In this document: piece after piece, positions 24,502 to 32,999 of the stretch | Numbering within the stretch: position 1 is the first letter of the stretch | Layout of the letters: each line of letters opens with the position of its first letter | Origin: Lachnospiraceae bacterium | GTDB taxonomy: Bacteria; Bacillota; Clostridia; Lachnospirales; Lachnospiraceae | Length of the DNA stretch: 64,000 nt | Assembly: GCA_017520425.1 (NCBI GenBank) | Contig: JAFXFO010000009.1 | Span: forward strand, 30,270-94,269 | Reading direction: 5' to 3' | The notes under the pieces: generated by a model | The model's input: the letters and a program-made list of their open reading frames with translations, nothing else | What the model was told of the DNA's origin: nothing | The model's database searches: none | Translations under genes and position numbers: made by a program

Positions 24502-24556
24502 TTGACAAATAAATACTTCGGAGGTAGAATTAAAATAATTCGAGGCCCGAAGTATT
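24502..24556 (+). promoter_or_regulatory. Promoter and operator of the marR-arsA operon
   Basis: TTGACA (24502-24507), 17 bp, TAGAAT (24525-24530). The spacer contains AATACTTCGG (24512-24521), and its exact inverted copy CCGAAGTATT lies at 24547-24556. A direct repeat ATTCGAGG (24538 and 24555) overlaps the second half-site. This is a typical place for a MarR-family repressor to block its own promoter. Confidence 0.7.
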
Positions 24557-24582
24557 CGAGGAAGTGTTATAGAGGAGTTATT

Positions 24583-25080
24583 ATGAAACTGGATGAACAA
24601 GGAATATCTCAAGAGACATTTCAGGTGATTATAGAATACATAGAGGAAGTTAAGGAATTGTTGTCTTCGAATATATGGGAAAACATTTTTCTTAATTGTA
24701 CTAAAAATGAAGTATTAATTTTCTGGTTACTCTATCAGAAAAATGAGGTCAACATGACAGAAATTGCGGAATATATACATGTACCTCTAAACACAGCGAC
24801 GGGAATTATAAATCGAATGGAAAAGAATGAACTGATAGTGAGGACCCGTTCTAAAGAGGATAAGAGAGTAGTAATTATCGGATTTAGTGAAAAAGGAAGG
24901 GTACAGTTTCAGAATTTGGTTAATGAATTATTACATTACGGAATAATGGTTATGAGTTCCTTTACCAAAGAAGAAATAGAACTTTTTCATAAAATGACAA
25001 ATAAGATAAAAGAGGTACTGCAACAAGAGAAAAGGAAAGAAGAAACACCGAAAAAGGTACGAAGAATTACCATACAGTAG
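24583..25080 (+). CDS. MarR-family transcriptional regulator
   Basis: About 165 residues with a central winged helix (EVLIFWLLYQKNEVNMTEIA, VPLNTATGIINRMEKNELIV, RSKEDKRVVIIGFSEKG), the last block being the wing. Helices at both ends would form the dimer interface. The start 24583 has AGAGGAG upstream. A consensus promoter with a dyad overlapping the spacer precedes it, and a related site lies before the ArsA-like gene, so it probably represses the whole operon in response to an unknown ligand. No sensing cysteine is obvious. Confidence 0.88.
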   Translation: MKLDEQGISQETFQVIIEYIEEVKELLSSNIWENIFLNCTKNEVLIFWLLYQKNEVNMTEIAEYIHVPLNTATGIINRMEKNELIVRTRSKEDKRVVIIGFSEKGRVQFQNLVNELLHYGIMVMSSFTKEEIELFHKMTNKIKEVLQQEKRKEETPKKVRRITIQ

Positions 25081-25118
25081 CGACGTAAGGCGGCTAAAAG
25101 CTGCCTTATAAAAAGGAT

Positions 25119-25141
25119 AATACTTCGAATGCGGAAATATT
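25119..25141 (+). promoter_or_regulatory. Second MarR operator-like site before the first ArsA-like gene
   Basis: AATACTTCGA (9/10 to the first half-site) and CGGAAATATT (8/10 to the second) are closely spaced, 31 bp before the start of the ATPase gene. An imperfect hairpin (AAGGCGGC/GCTGCCTT) lies at 25087-25107 with no T-run, so read-through from marR is expected. Confidence 0.5.
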
Positions 25142-25171
25142 CGGAGAAAGAAATTTGTGGAGGAACGAATA

Positions 25172-26353
25172 ATGAATAGAATTTATATTTTTACAGGAAA
25201 AGGTGGAGTAGGAAAAAGCAGTATCGCAGCAGCACATGCGATTAAGAGTGCAGAAGAAGGAAAAAAGACCATACTTGTCAGCACGGATATGGCTCATAAC
25301 CTGGGAGATATATTTGAACACAAGTTAGGAAAAGAAGCGGAACAAGTGCTTCCGAATTTAGATATTTATGAAATTGATCCGGAATATGTTATGGAAAATG
25401 ATTTTTCTTCCATTATGAGTTATTTGGGAAAGGTATTATTGGAAAGTAGTAGTTCCAATCTTCAGGATATGGGAATGATGCCGGGAATGGAAGAATTGTT
25501 TTCTTTACTTAAAATAGCTGACCTCTATAATAGTGAAAGATATGAGAGAATTATAGTTGATTGTGCGCCGACAGGTGAAACGCTTGCGTTATTGAAGTTC
25601 CCGGAATTGCTTTCGTGGTATATGGAAAAGCTCTTTCCGATTGGTAAAGTTGGCGTTAGGATGCTGGCGCCTATATCGAAGTCAGTGTTTAAGGTTGAGA
25701 TGCCTAATAAAAGTGCAATGAGTGATATTGAAAAAATGTACTTGAAGTTAGTAGAATTGCAGGAGCTGTTAAAAAATAGGGCTGTTACAAGTATAAGGAT
25801 AGTAACCACACCGGAAAAAATGGTTGTGGAGGAAACAAAACGAAATTATATGTACATGAATCTTTACAATTTCAATGTGGATGGTCTTTATATTAACAGA
25901 ATTCTTCCGGAGGATATTAATAATGACTTTTTCAAGCAATGGCTTGCGATTCAAAGGGAATATGTAGCTTGCCTGAAAGAGACTTTTTCGGTACTTCCGA
26001 TATTTGAGATACCCTGGTATGAAGAAGAATTAAGAGGTGTAGAGAATGTCAGAAGAATTGTTGAGGATGTATTAACTGATAAAGCAGTATTTGAAGAGAA
26101 AATTGTTACAGAAAGAGAATGTTTTAAGCAGATAGAGACAGGATATCAATTGGATGTATTTTTACCGTGTACAGATAAATCAAATATTGATTTATATCAG
26201 GGCAATACAGATATTGTTATAAAAATAGGCAATTTTAAGCGGAATATTCCGCTTCCGAATATTCTTCGTAATTATACAGTTACAGGGGCAAAATTTGAGG
26301 AAGAAGTATTAAGGATTGTATTTGAGAAAGGAAGTGCGGGTTATGATGAATAG
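25172..26353 (+). CDS. ArsA/GET3-family ATPase 1
   Basis: About 393 residues. A deviant P-loop KGGVGKSS (residues about 10-17) with the ArsA/MinD signature lysine, switch I STDMAHNLGD and switch II IVDCAPTGETLALLKFPE define a single ArsA ATPase domain. After a helical region, the last about 85 residues (YQLDVFLPCTDKSNIDLYQG to LRIVFEK) look like the ArsA HSP20-like domain found at the C-terminus of many bacterial ArsA proteins. No arsenic genes (arsB, arsR, arsC, arsD) are nearby, so arsenite export is not supported. The start 25172 has GGAGGAA upstream. Its stop overlaps the small gene. Confidence 0.88.
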   Translation: MNRIYIFTGKGGVGKSSIAAAHAIKSAEEGKKTILVSTDMAHNLGDIFEHKLGKEAEQVLPNLDIYEIDPEYVMENDFSSIMSYLGKVLLESSSSNLQDMGMMPGMEELFSLLKIADLYNSERYERIIVDCAPTGETLALLKFPELLSWYMEKLFPIGKVGVRMLAPISKSVFKVEMPNKSAMSDIEKMYLKLVELQELLKNRAVTSIRIVTTPEKMVVEETKRNYMYMNLYNFNVDGLYINRILPEDINNDFFKQWLAIQREYVACLKETFSVLPIFEIPWYEEELRGVENVRRIVEDVLTDKAVFEEKIVTERECFKQIETGYQLDVFLPCTDKSNIDLYQGNTDIVIKIGNFKRNIPLPNILRNYTVTGAKFEEEVLRIVFEKGSAGYDE

Positions 26354-26582
26354 TGAAGTTGCAGGTAGAATTAAGTTAGCAGGGGAATATCAGAGAAAAG
26401 CCATTTATGCGCTATTTCCGGAAAAAGTAAGCGAACACTTAACCGTGATTGAAAAAGAGTTGAAAATGATAGCTTTGGAAGTTTTGGCTGAAGTGTTGAA
26501 AGAAAGGAATGAAAGCCATACTTTTAATGAACAGCAAAGCCGGGAACAAACGTCAAAAGTTAAAAAGGTGGATATAGGATAG
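26343..26582 (+). CDS. Small helical protein between the two ArsA-like genes
   Basis: 79-80 residues, not recognised. It starts at ATG 26343 or 26346 inside the end of the preceding ATPase gene (10-bp overlap) and ends 19 bp before the next, so it is translated as part of the operon. Residues 1-60 predict long amphipathic helices (EVAGRIKLAGEYQRKAIYAL, EHLTVIEKELKMIALEVLAE); the tail is polar. No membrane segment. It could be a subunit or adaptor of the ATPase pair. Confidence 0.7.
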   Translation: MMNSEVAGRIKLAGEYQRKAIYALFPEKVSEHLTVIEKELKMIALEVLAEVLKERNESHTFNEQQSREQTSKVKKVDIG

Positions 26583-26601
26583 AGAAAAGGGAAGGTAAGA
26601 G

Positions 26602-27753
26602 ATGAGAGTGATTATATATACCGGAAAAGGTGGAGTGGGAAAGACAAGTATGGCTGCGGCAACAGCATGCAAAATAGCCAAGTACGGAAAAAGAGTACTT
26701 GTGATGAGTACGGACCAGGCACATAGTTTAGGAGATTCTTTTGACATAAGAATTGACAAAGAACCCACAAAGATTACAGATAACTTATTTGCAATGGAAA
26801 TAGATACAGTATATGAAAGTGAAAAGAGTTGGGGAAATCTGAAGGAATACTTTAAGCGACTGATTACGCTCAAAGGCGGAAGTGGAATCGAAGTGGAGGA
26901 GCTATTAGTATTTCCGGGGTTAGAAGAATTGTTTTCCATGTTTAAAATCTTAGAAGTGTATGAAAGTGGGGAATACGATACGATTGTTGTGGACTGTGCA
27001 CCTACGGGGGAGACATTAGCACTATTAAAATATCCGGAGAGGTTGTCCGGAATGATAGATAAGGTATTACCGATAAAGAGAGCAGGAGTAAAAACAGTAG
27101 GACCCATTGTAGAAAAGGTTATGAAAGTTCCCATGCCGAAGGATAATGTGTTTGATGATATAGAATATTTAATGGATAAAATGCAAATGTTGCAAGAATT
27201 ATTATTAAATAAGGAGGTTGTAAGTCTGCGTGTAGTAACAACACCCGAAAAGATAGTGATCAATGAAGCAAAACGTAATTTTACCTGTTTGTATCTATAT
27301 CACTATAATGTGGATGCCATTATGATTAACCATATATATCCGGCAAAAGCTATGGAAGGATATTTTAATAAATGGATAAAGCGACAAGAAGAAGGATTAC
27401 AGGAAATAAAAGAAAGTTTTAGTGAAGTGCCGCGCTTTTATGTGGAATTGCAGCAACAAGAATTGCGTACGTTAGATATTTTGGAAAAAGTAGGTGATGC
27501 TATTTTTGCTGAAATTGATCCTGATGAGGTGTTATTTAAGAAAGAGATTTATAGTATCAACAATGAAGAAAGGTGGCTTAAGATTTATCTTCCCTTTGCA
27601 GAAAAGGAAGAATTGAGATTGGAACAGGATAAAAATGAGTTGGTGGTAGGCGTTAGGAATGAAAGCCGAAAGTTTCCAATACCAATTGAATTTGCAGAAA
27701 AAGAGATTGTAGGAGCTAGATTTGAGGATGGATATTTATATATTCAGTTTTAA
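26602..27753 (+). CDS. ArsA/GET3-family ATPase 2
   Basis: 383 residues, homologous along its length to the ATPase encoded at 25172-26353: P-loop KGGVGKTSMAA, switch I STDQAHSLGD, switch II VVDCAPTGETLALLKYPE, and a C-terminal HSP20-like segment (RWLKIYLPFAEKEEL to GYLYIQF). The two differ enough to act as a heterodimer, since ArsA and GET3 proteins work as paired ATPase domains. Mycobacteria also carry adjacent ArsA-like pairs (Rv3679/Rv3680) with envelope-related roles. GGGAAGG precedes the ATG. A terminator follows. Confidence 0.88.
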   Translation: MRVIIYTGKGGVGKTSMAAATACKIAKYGKRVLVMSTDQAHSLGDSFDIRIDKEPTKITDNLFAMEIDTVYESEKSWGNLKEYFKRLITLKGGSGIEVEELLVFPGLEELFSMFKILEVYESGEYDTIVVDCAPTGETLALLKYPERLSGMIDKVLPIKRAGVKTVGPIVEKVMKVPMPKDNVFDDIEYLMDKMQMLQELLLNKEVVSLRVVTTPEKIVINEAKRNFTCLYLYHYNVDAIMINHIYPAKAMEGYFNKWIKRQEEGLQEIKESFSEVPRFYVELQQQELRTLDILEKVGDAIFAEIDPDEVLFKKEIYSINNEERWLKIYLPFAEKEELRLEQDKNELVVGVRNESRKFPIPIEFAEKEIVGARFEDGYLYIQF

Positions 27754-27785
27754 GATATTTGTCATATGACCCATACCATTGGTAG

Positions 27786-27829
27786 AAATTGGAACAACAC
27801 AAATGTATCGTTAGTGTGTTCCAATTTTT
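27786..27829 (+). terminator. Terminator of the marR-arsA operon
   Basis: AAATTGGAAC pairs with GTTCCAATTT, extended by ACAC/GTGT with one bulge, followed by TTG. Ends the operon 33 bp after the second ATPase. Confidence 0.8.
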
Positions 27830-27877
27830 GCGTTAAGGTGCTAAACTAGTTACAAGAAGAGAAAGAAGGAGTGTATC

Positions 27878-28021
27878 TTGAAGAAGGAAGGGTGGATTAA
27901 AGAAATACGGTTGAAAGAGAATGGTTTTATAGACATGGAAACAAAAGTTGACACAAGAGAGATGTTTGATTATAATAGTTTTATAATCAAATTGTCTGAC
28001 AATGAGGAGGGTTACAAATGA
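27878..28021 (+). CDS. Possible 47-residue ORF coupled to the chemoreceptor
   Basis: A TTG at 27878 has AAGGAG about 4-5 bases upstream, and the frame ([20 protein letters not shown] ... SDNEEGYK) ends in a TGA that overlaps the chemoreceptor ATG. Product unrecognised. Against it, a consensus promoter (27948-27976) lies inside. It could be chance. Confidence 0.3.
   Translation: MKKEGWIKEIRLKENGFIDMETKVDTREMFDYNSFIIKLSDNEEGYK
27948..27988 (+). promoter_or_regulatory. Consensus promoter with dyad at the -10, upstream of the chemoreceptor
   Basis: TTGACA (27948-27953), 17 bp, TATAAT (27971-27976): a perfect consensus match. The inverted repeat GATTATAA/TTATAATC (27968-27988, 5-bp gap) overlaps the -10 and may be an operator. 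Confidence 0.75.
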
Positions 28022-29541
28022 TGGAAAATGGTGTTTTACGGGAAAATGAAAAACTGGCTAATATAAAGGTAGCCAAATTGATGTGTATTACCTTTGGATT
28101 TTTTGTGTTGATATACATTTTGAATGTAATTGGAATTTTTATAGTTGATATGACAGTTATGACCATTGCGTTCGTGGCAGGAGCCATTTGTTTACTATTT
28201 CCTACAGTTCTTGTAATCGTATTAAAACAGCAGGGGGGATGGGTCAAATATGTAAACATAGCAACAGCGGTTGTATTTGTGACTATTTCAGCAGTTACCC
28301 TGACCTTCCATGTGGTGGGAATGTATGTTTATGCGATTGCTTTGGCAGGTCTCTATTTTTCGAAAAGGCTTAATATTTTTGCGACGATTCTTACAGTAAT
28401 CGGCGTATCCGTGGGTCAGATTCTGGCATTTGTATTAGAAACAACACAGGATGATAATTTTACAGATTGGAAGAAAGTGATTGTTTTCGGTGTGATCCCC
28501 AGAGCTTTGGTATTGATTGCGGTTTCTGCGATTTTTACCATGTTAAGTGAACGTACCGCCACCCTTCTTTCTAATGTAATGGGTGCTGAAGAACAGAAGA
28601 ATATGCTGAATCGGATGCAGAATATGCGTGAAAGTGCGTCCAATACTTCCGATACTATGGTGGGTATGGTTTCCAACCTTTCCAATATTACGGATACCAC
28701 GCGAAATGCCAATCAACAGATTGCCAATGAAGCGACCAACCTGTTACAGAGTTCTACCGAAAATAATGAAGTGGTTACACGGGCAGATGCGGGCATGCAG
28801 GATATTATTGCCTTGATGGATAAGTTAAGTGATATGAACGGGCGAACTGCGGAGCTGGCGAAACGAGTGGGTGAAAATACCCATGAGAATCAGAAGTTGA
28901 TGACTGAGTCAGCCAAGAATATGAAGGATATTTATCAGAGTACCAATAAATGTAAAGAGATTATTACCCAATTAGGAGAAGAATCGAAGGAAATACTTGG
29001 TATCATTACCACGATTACAGACATCTCCAGTCAGACCAATATTCTGGCTTTGAATGCGAGTATTGAAGCAGCCCGTGCGGGTGAACACGGAAGAGGCTTT
29101 TCTGTAGTTGCGGAAGAGATTCAGAAATTGGCAGAGCAGACCAGAGTAGCGGTAGAGGGAATCGGAACCATTGTACATCAGGCTGTAAGTAATACAGAGC
29201 GTGCAGTGACCGCCATGGAAGCGAATACCAAGTTGACACAAAATGGCTTGGAGAATATCAATAAGGCAAATGATTCGACTGTATTGGTTTCAACCTCCAA
29301 TGAAGAAATGGTGGAACAGATTCTGTCCATTAAGGCCGCAGCCGAAGTAATTGCACAGAAGAGCAATTTGATTGCTGAAAATATGAAGCAGATTCGCGAT
29401 AATGCCCAGCAGAATTGTGACGCTGTGGAACAAGTGACTTCTGCAAGTAAAACCAGCAGCGAAGCGGCTAACAGTCTGGCAGAAATCGTTAAGCAGATAG
29501 AAGAATTATCAGAGCAGTTAAATAGGGTGGTGAGATTGTAA
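28018..29541 (+). CDS. Methyl-accepting chemotaxis protein, polytopic membrane type
   Basis: About 507 residues. Residues about 20-185 contain roughly six hydrophobic segments without a large periplasmic ligand domain, and no clear HAMP is seen. The cytoplasmic part has the conserved hairpin tip [27 protein letters not shown] that contacts CheA/CheW, within long heptad helices. The sensor is thus probably membrane-embedded. No other chemotaxis gene is in the window. GAGGAGG upstream; the next gene begins 2 bp after the stop. Confidence 0.92.
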   Translation: MMENGVLRENEKLANIKVAKLMCITFGFFVLIYILNVIGIFIVDMTVMTIAFVAGAICLLFPTVLVIVLKQQGGWVKYVNIATAVVFVTISAVTLTFHVVGMYVYAIALAGLYFSKRLNIFATILTVIGVSVGQILAFVLETTQDDNFTDWKKVIVFGVIPRALVLIAVSAIFTMLSERTATLLSNVMGAEEQKNMLNRMQNMRESASNTSDTMVGMVSNLSNITDTTRNANQQIANEATNLLQSSTENNEVVTRADAGMQDIIALMDKLSDMNGRTAELAKRVGENTHENQKLMTESAKNMKDIYQSTNKCKEIITQLGEESKEILGIITTITDISSQTNILALNASIEAARAGEHGRGFSVVAEEIQKLAEQTRVAVEGIGTIVHQAVSNTERAVTAMEANTKLTQNGLENINKANDSTVLVSTSNEEMVEQILSIKAAAEVIAQKSNLIAENMKQIRDNAQQNCDAVEQVTSASKTSSEAANSLAEIVKQIEELSEQLNRVVRL

Positions 29542-29543
29542 AG

Positions 29544-30428
29544 ATGCAGATGGAATTTACGTATTCGTATATATTTGATTTAGCATATCATGCATTGGCA
29601 CATATGCAGGTAAACAATCCGTCTAATTTGTATTCGGAAGAGTATATTGCCATGATAAATGAAGCAAAAGGCGGACAGTTCGAGGATATTACGGAGCCCA
29701 TGAGTCAGTTGGCGGAGTATTATAATGCTAATTTTGAACGATTGTATATGGTGAATTTCCTACCGTTTGGCTGTCAGAATATGGATGCTTTAAAGTATAT
29801 GGTGGAGCAGCATCCATATTTTACCACCGAGGATAAAGAGAGTTTTCTCATCCCTTTCTTGGAGCTGTTACAGAAGGAAGCCCTATTTTACGAAGCTTAT
29901 TGGAAGGGCATGTATGATAGGAGTGAACAGGCGCGAGAGCATCTGACGGCTTATTTGACAAAAGAATGGGAAAAGTATAAAGTATTGGGAAGTTACTTTC
30001 AAAAGTCCAGAGCCATAGCAGGCATTTCCTACAGTATAACCTGTAACGGAAGAGGTTTGGGACACTATGATGCTTTCTTGGCAGTGGTCCCTTTTGCAGA
30101 AAAGGAAAAAGCGTATAAAAATACCTTTTTGCAGCTTCTTCATGAGTACACTCATCAGTTTACGGATGGGATGCTTCAGCAGAATATCAACATGGAGGAT
30201 AGCAGTCATGCTTTCTCTGAGTATGTGGTACTCTTATTTGATTATTACTTGATTAAGACTCTTTGTCCGGAGGATTTGGAGGAGTATTTGTACTTTTTGT
30301 CCCCGGAAGCAGAAAGTGGTGGTCCTATTATGACGGAAGAGATACTATTGTCTGTATTTGAGCTTCCGGCTCAGTGGCATGAAAGACTACAGCAATTGGT
30401 GAAGGATATTTGTTCACTTTCTATTTAA
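29544..30428 (+). CDS. Uncharacterised HExxH metallopeptidase-like protein
   Basis: 294 residues, no signal peptide or membrane segment. HEYTH at residues 200-204 with a glutamate at 226 (in AFSEYVVLLFDYY) fits HExxH-x(21)-E of gluzincin-type zinc peptidases. The remainder (FTYSYIFDLAYHALAHMQVN; ITCNGRGLGHYDAFLAVVPF) is not recognised. It starts 2 bp after the chemoreceptor stop and is probably co-transcribed with it. ATG 29544 or 29550 could be the start. Catalysis is inferred from the motif only. Confidence 0.7.
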   Translation: MQMEFTYSYIFDLAYHALAHMQVNNPSNLYSEEYIAMINEAKGGQFEDITEPMSQLAEYYNANFERLYMVNFLPFGCQNMDALKYMVEQHPYFTTEDKESFLIPFLELLQKEALFYEAYWKGMYDRSEQAREHLTAYLTKEWEKYKVLGSYFQKSRAIAGISYSITCNGRGLGHYDAFLAVVPFAEKEKAYKNTFLQLLHEYTHQFTDGMLQQNINMEDSSHAFSEYVVLLFDYYLIKTLCPEDLEEYLYFLSPEAESGGPIMTEEILLSVFELPAQWHERLQQLVKDICSLSI

Positions 30429-30470
30429 GCAATATCGCAAGCGTTGTCTGTGATATGCAGGGGAGTATAT

Positions 30471-31136
30471 ATGAAAAAACGAACGGGAGAAATCTTGGCG
30501 GCTCTGGATGCACAGTATGGTACAGAGTACCGTTGTTATTTAAATCATGAGAATGCCTGGCAGCTATTGCTTGCCACCATGCTTAGTGCCCAGTGTACTG
30601 ACGCGCGTGTCAATATTGTGACTAAGGATTTGTTTCAGAAATACAGAAGTGTGGAGGATTTTGCCAAAGCGGACTTGAAGGAGTTGGAGCAGGATATCCA
30701 TTCCACAGGCTTTTATCATAATAAGGCCAAGAATATAATCGCTTGTTGTAACCAGTTACTGGAACGCCATAATGGCGAAGTGCCAAGCACCATAGAAGAA
30801 CTGACAGCCTTGTCAGGTGTTGGCAGAAAAACTGCCAATGTGATTCGTGGTAATATTTTCAACCAGCCCAGTATTGTGGTGGATACCCATGTGAAGCGGA
30901 TTTCCAAGAAGCTTGGAGTAAGTAAAAGCGATGACCCGGTGAAGGCGGAGATGGAGCTGATGAAGGAATTGCCAAAGGACCATTGGATTCTTTGGAATAT
31001 CCATATTATCACCTTCGGACGTACCATTTGTAAGGCGCCTACGCCCAAATGTGAGGAGTGCTTTTTGCAGCATTTGTGCCCGGATTATGAGAAGCGGATG
31101 AAGGCAGCAAAGGGTAAGGCTGACAGAAAGAAATAA
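30471..31136 (+). CDS. nth: Endonuclease III
   Basis: DNA glycosylase/AP lyase removing oxidised pyrimidines. The helix-hairpin-helix LSGVGRKTANVIRG carries the catalytic lysine, and the catalytic Asp lies in VVDTHVKR. The C-terminal C-x6-C-x2-C-x5-C cluster (CKAPTPKCEECFLQHLC) binds 4Fe-4S. Length about 221 is typical. The start 30471 (GGGGAG upstream, MKKRTGEIL) is preferred to an ATG at 30444. The exonuclease gene follows after 15 bp. Confidence 0.95.
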   Translation: MKKRTGEILAALDAQYGTEYRCYLNHENAWQLLLATMLSAQCTDARVNIVTKDLFQKYRSVEDFAKADLKELEQDIHSTGFYHNKAKNIIACCNQLLERHNGEVPSTIEELTALSGVGRKTANVIRGNIFNQPSIVVDTHVKRISKKLGVSKSDDPVKAEMELMKELPKDHWILWNIHIITFGRTICKAPTPKCEECFLQHLCPDYEKRMKAAKGKADRKK

Positions 31137-31151
31137 GGAACGAAGACGAAT

Positions 31152-31853
31152 ATGATAAACTCCTACGTATGTATTGATTTGGAAACCACGGGACTGAATC
31201 CCAAACTGGACAAAATCATAGAAATCGGCGCGGTGAAGGTACGAGATGGCAGGGTTGTGGATACCTTTTCAATCTATGTGAACCCGGGACGGAAGCTGGA
31301 GGAACGTATCGTAGAGCTTACCGGTATTACCCAGGAGCAGGTAGACGAAGCGGAAGAGATTACGGTGGTTTTACCCGGGCTTCTGGAGTTTCTGGAGGAT
31401 TTGCCCCTGCTGGGACATCGGGTGCTGTTTGACTATTCATTCCTGAAAAAGGCTGCAGTGAATCAGAAGCTCACCTTGGAGAAGCAGGGCATTGATACCC
31501 TGCGAATTGCCAGATGCTTTTTGCCCCAGTTGGAAAAGCGTTCTTTGGAATACCTGTGTAAATACTATGAGATTCCGCATGTGGCTCATAGGGCCTATGC
31601 AGACGCGGAAGCCACCTCCATGCTGTATCAGAAGTTGGCTGAGGAATTCTATGAAAAGGATAGTCGCATATTTGAACCACAGCCACTGCATTATGCAGCG
31701 AAAAAAGAGACTCCGGCCACTAAGGCTCAGAAGGAACGGTTGAACAAGCTGATAGAGCAACATGGATTGGTAGTGGATTATGATGTGGAGAAGCTGAGTC
31801 GCAGTGAGGCCAGCAGGTACACAGACAAGATTTATGAGAAGTATGGAAGATAA
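31152..31853 (+). CDS. 3'-5' exonuclease, DnaQ/DEDD type
   Basis: 233 residues. ExoI motif CIDLETTGLNP (D and E), ExoII region LLGHRVLFDYSFL and ExoIII HRAYADAEATSMLY place it with DEDDh exonucleases similar to PolC/DnaQ epsilon domains. The C-terminal about 60 residues (KETPATKAQKERLNKLIEQH) form a short helical domain. It sits behind nth, so a DNA-repair role is plausible. A bidirectional terminator follows. Confidence 0.9.
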   Translation: MINSYVCIDLETTGLNPKLDKIIEIGAVKVRDGRVVDTFSIYVNPGRKLEERIVELTGITQEQVDEAEEITVVLPGLLEFLEDLPLLGHRVLFDYSFLKKAAVNQKLTLEKQGIDTLRIARCFLPQLEKRSLEYLCKYYEIPHVAHRAYADAEATSMLYQKLAEEFYEKDSRIFEPQPLHYAAKKETPATKAQKERLNKLIEQHGLVVDYDVEKLSRSEASRYTDKIYEKYGR

Positions 31854-31884
31854 AAGGAACCACCTTATGAGGTGGTTCCTTGTT
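31854..31884. terminator. Bidirectional terminator
   Basis: AAGGAACCACC pairs with GGTGGTTCCTT around a 6-nt loop, with a T-run following on the plus strand. It lies between the convergent exonuclease and AraC genes. Confidence 0.85.
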
Positions 31885-32707
31885 TTATGTTTATACGATA
31901 TTCACTGGGCGAAAAGCCGGTTTCCTGCTTAAACACTTTGGAAAAAGCCAAGGGGTCGTTGTAACCTACGGAAAACCATACATGTCGTATGGGTAAATCC
32001 GTTTCCAAAAGTAGTTCTCTGGCTCTCTTTATCCGATGCTCCATAAGGTACTTTTGGGGAGTTTGTCCGGTAGCCGTTTTGAATATCTTGCCCAGATAGG
32101 AACGGTCCAGACCGCAATAATCGGCAATCTCCTGAATGTGTATGGGTTCAGAATATTTTTCGTTAATATATTGAATAACGGTGCGTACATAGTGTAGCCC
32201 CGGCTCTTCTTTTGGCGTACGGACAGTTGAATACGCGGATAGGGTTATCAGCTGTTGAAAGAATTCATAAAGCTTGCCCATGGTGGCGTATTCGCTAAAA
32301 GGCTTATCCAGCATAGTAAATAGGCAGTTTTCAAGCTCACCGCAGTCGTCCGTTGGAATAAATACGGGAGCTTTGCGGGTTAGTCCGGTCTTTTGCAGGA
32401 TTTCTACTGCCTTGGGACCGTGAAACTGAAGCCAGATATACTCCCAGGGTTCCTCCATATCTGCCTGATAATAGCTTAACACTCCGGCAGGTATTACGAA
32501 GGCCTGTTTGCTTTCCACGGGGAAAATCTGTCCGTCCATTTCCAAGTGTCCCTTACCCCTTACCACATAGTGTAAGATATATTTATCTCGGATAATGGGT
32601 CCGAAATCATAGCCGGGTTCACATTTCTGATGACCGATTTCATAGAACCGCAAATCTTCGTAGTGACTGTAGTTCAGCCAGTGAATGGCTTCGTACTGAG
32701 GTGCCAT
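31865..32707 (-). CDS. AraC-family regulator with cupin sensor domain
   Basis: About 280 residues. N-terminal cupin (YILHYVVRGKGHLEMDGQIF, VIPAGVLSYYQADMEEPWEY) of the arabinose-type sugar-binding sort, and C-terminal double HTH (IHIQEIADYCGLDRSYLGKI; LPIRHVWFSVGYNDPLAFSK). The start 32707 has AAGGAGG upstream. Such regulators commonly activate neighbouring glycosidase genes. The GH27 operon promoter 4 kb away carries AraC-like direct repeats, making it the best candidate target, though other genes intervene. The 3' end overlaps the terminator shared with the exonuclease gene. Confidence 0.88.
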   Translation of the reverse strand: MAPQYEAIHWLNYSHYEDLRFYEIGHQKCEPGYDFGPIIRDKYILHYVVRGKGHLEMDGQIFPVESKQAFVIPAGVLSYYQADMEEPWEYIWLQFHGPKAVEILQKTGLTRKAPVFIPTDDCGELENCLFTMLDKPFSEYATMGKLYEFFQQLITLSAYSTVRTPKEEPGLHYVRTVIQYINEKYSEPIHIQEIADYCGLDRSYLGKIFKTATGQTPQKYLMEHRIKRARELLLETDLPIRHVWFSVGYNDPLAFSKVFKQETGFSPSEYRINIKQGTTS

Positions 32708-32800
32708 AGGAGCCTCCTTTCTTCTTTTCTTAACCAAGTTTATCTTAACATGCAAAAAGTACTCCTGTCAAAGAAACAGGAGTACTTATGGGTAATTGTA

Positions 32801-32998
32801 CTATTCTATATCTAATTCCGGAGGTACATCAATCTGGTCGGAAACATACTTTCCGTTTTTCTTTCTTTGGCGGACACACTCTGTCAGCAAATATTCTATC
32901 TGCCCGTTGACAGAGCGGAAATCATCTTCTGCCCAGGCAGCAATGGCATTGTACAGACTCTCGGAAAGTCTGAGGGGGATTTGTTTTTTTTCTGCCAT
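32801..32998 (-). CDS. Small ribbon-helix-helix (Arc-like) protein
   Basis: 65 residues. [20 protein letters not shown] is a ribbon strand and helix A typical of Arc/MetJ-type DNA-binding proteins; the second helix follows ([18 protein letters not shown]). The ATG lies one base after the SPFH stop codon, so it is coupled to that gene. RHH proteins bind paired short repeats, and the SPFH promoter has two TGATATCA copies 11 bp apart, so autorepression of the operon is the simplest role. Alternatively it assists the SPFH protein in some other way. Confidence 0.75.
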   Translation of the reverse strand: MAEKKQIPLRLSESLYNAIAAWAEDDFRSVNGQIEYLLTECVRQRKKNGKYVSDQIDVPPELDIE

Positions 32999-32999
32999 A

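Noticed and set aside
26553-27263. 236-codon minus-strand frame
   Set aside because: It lies wholly opposite the second ArsA-like ATPase, which has clear motifs.
25172-27753. Arsenic resistance operon
   Set aside because: No arsB, arsR, arsC, arsD or acr3 gene is nearby; the regulator is MarR type.
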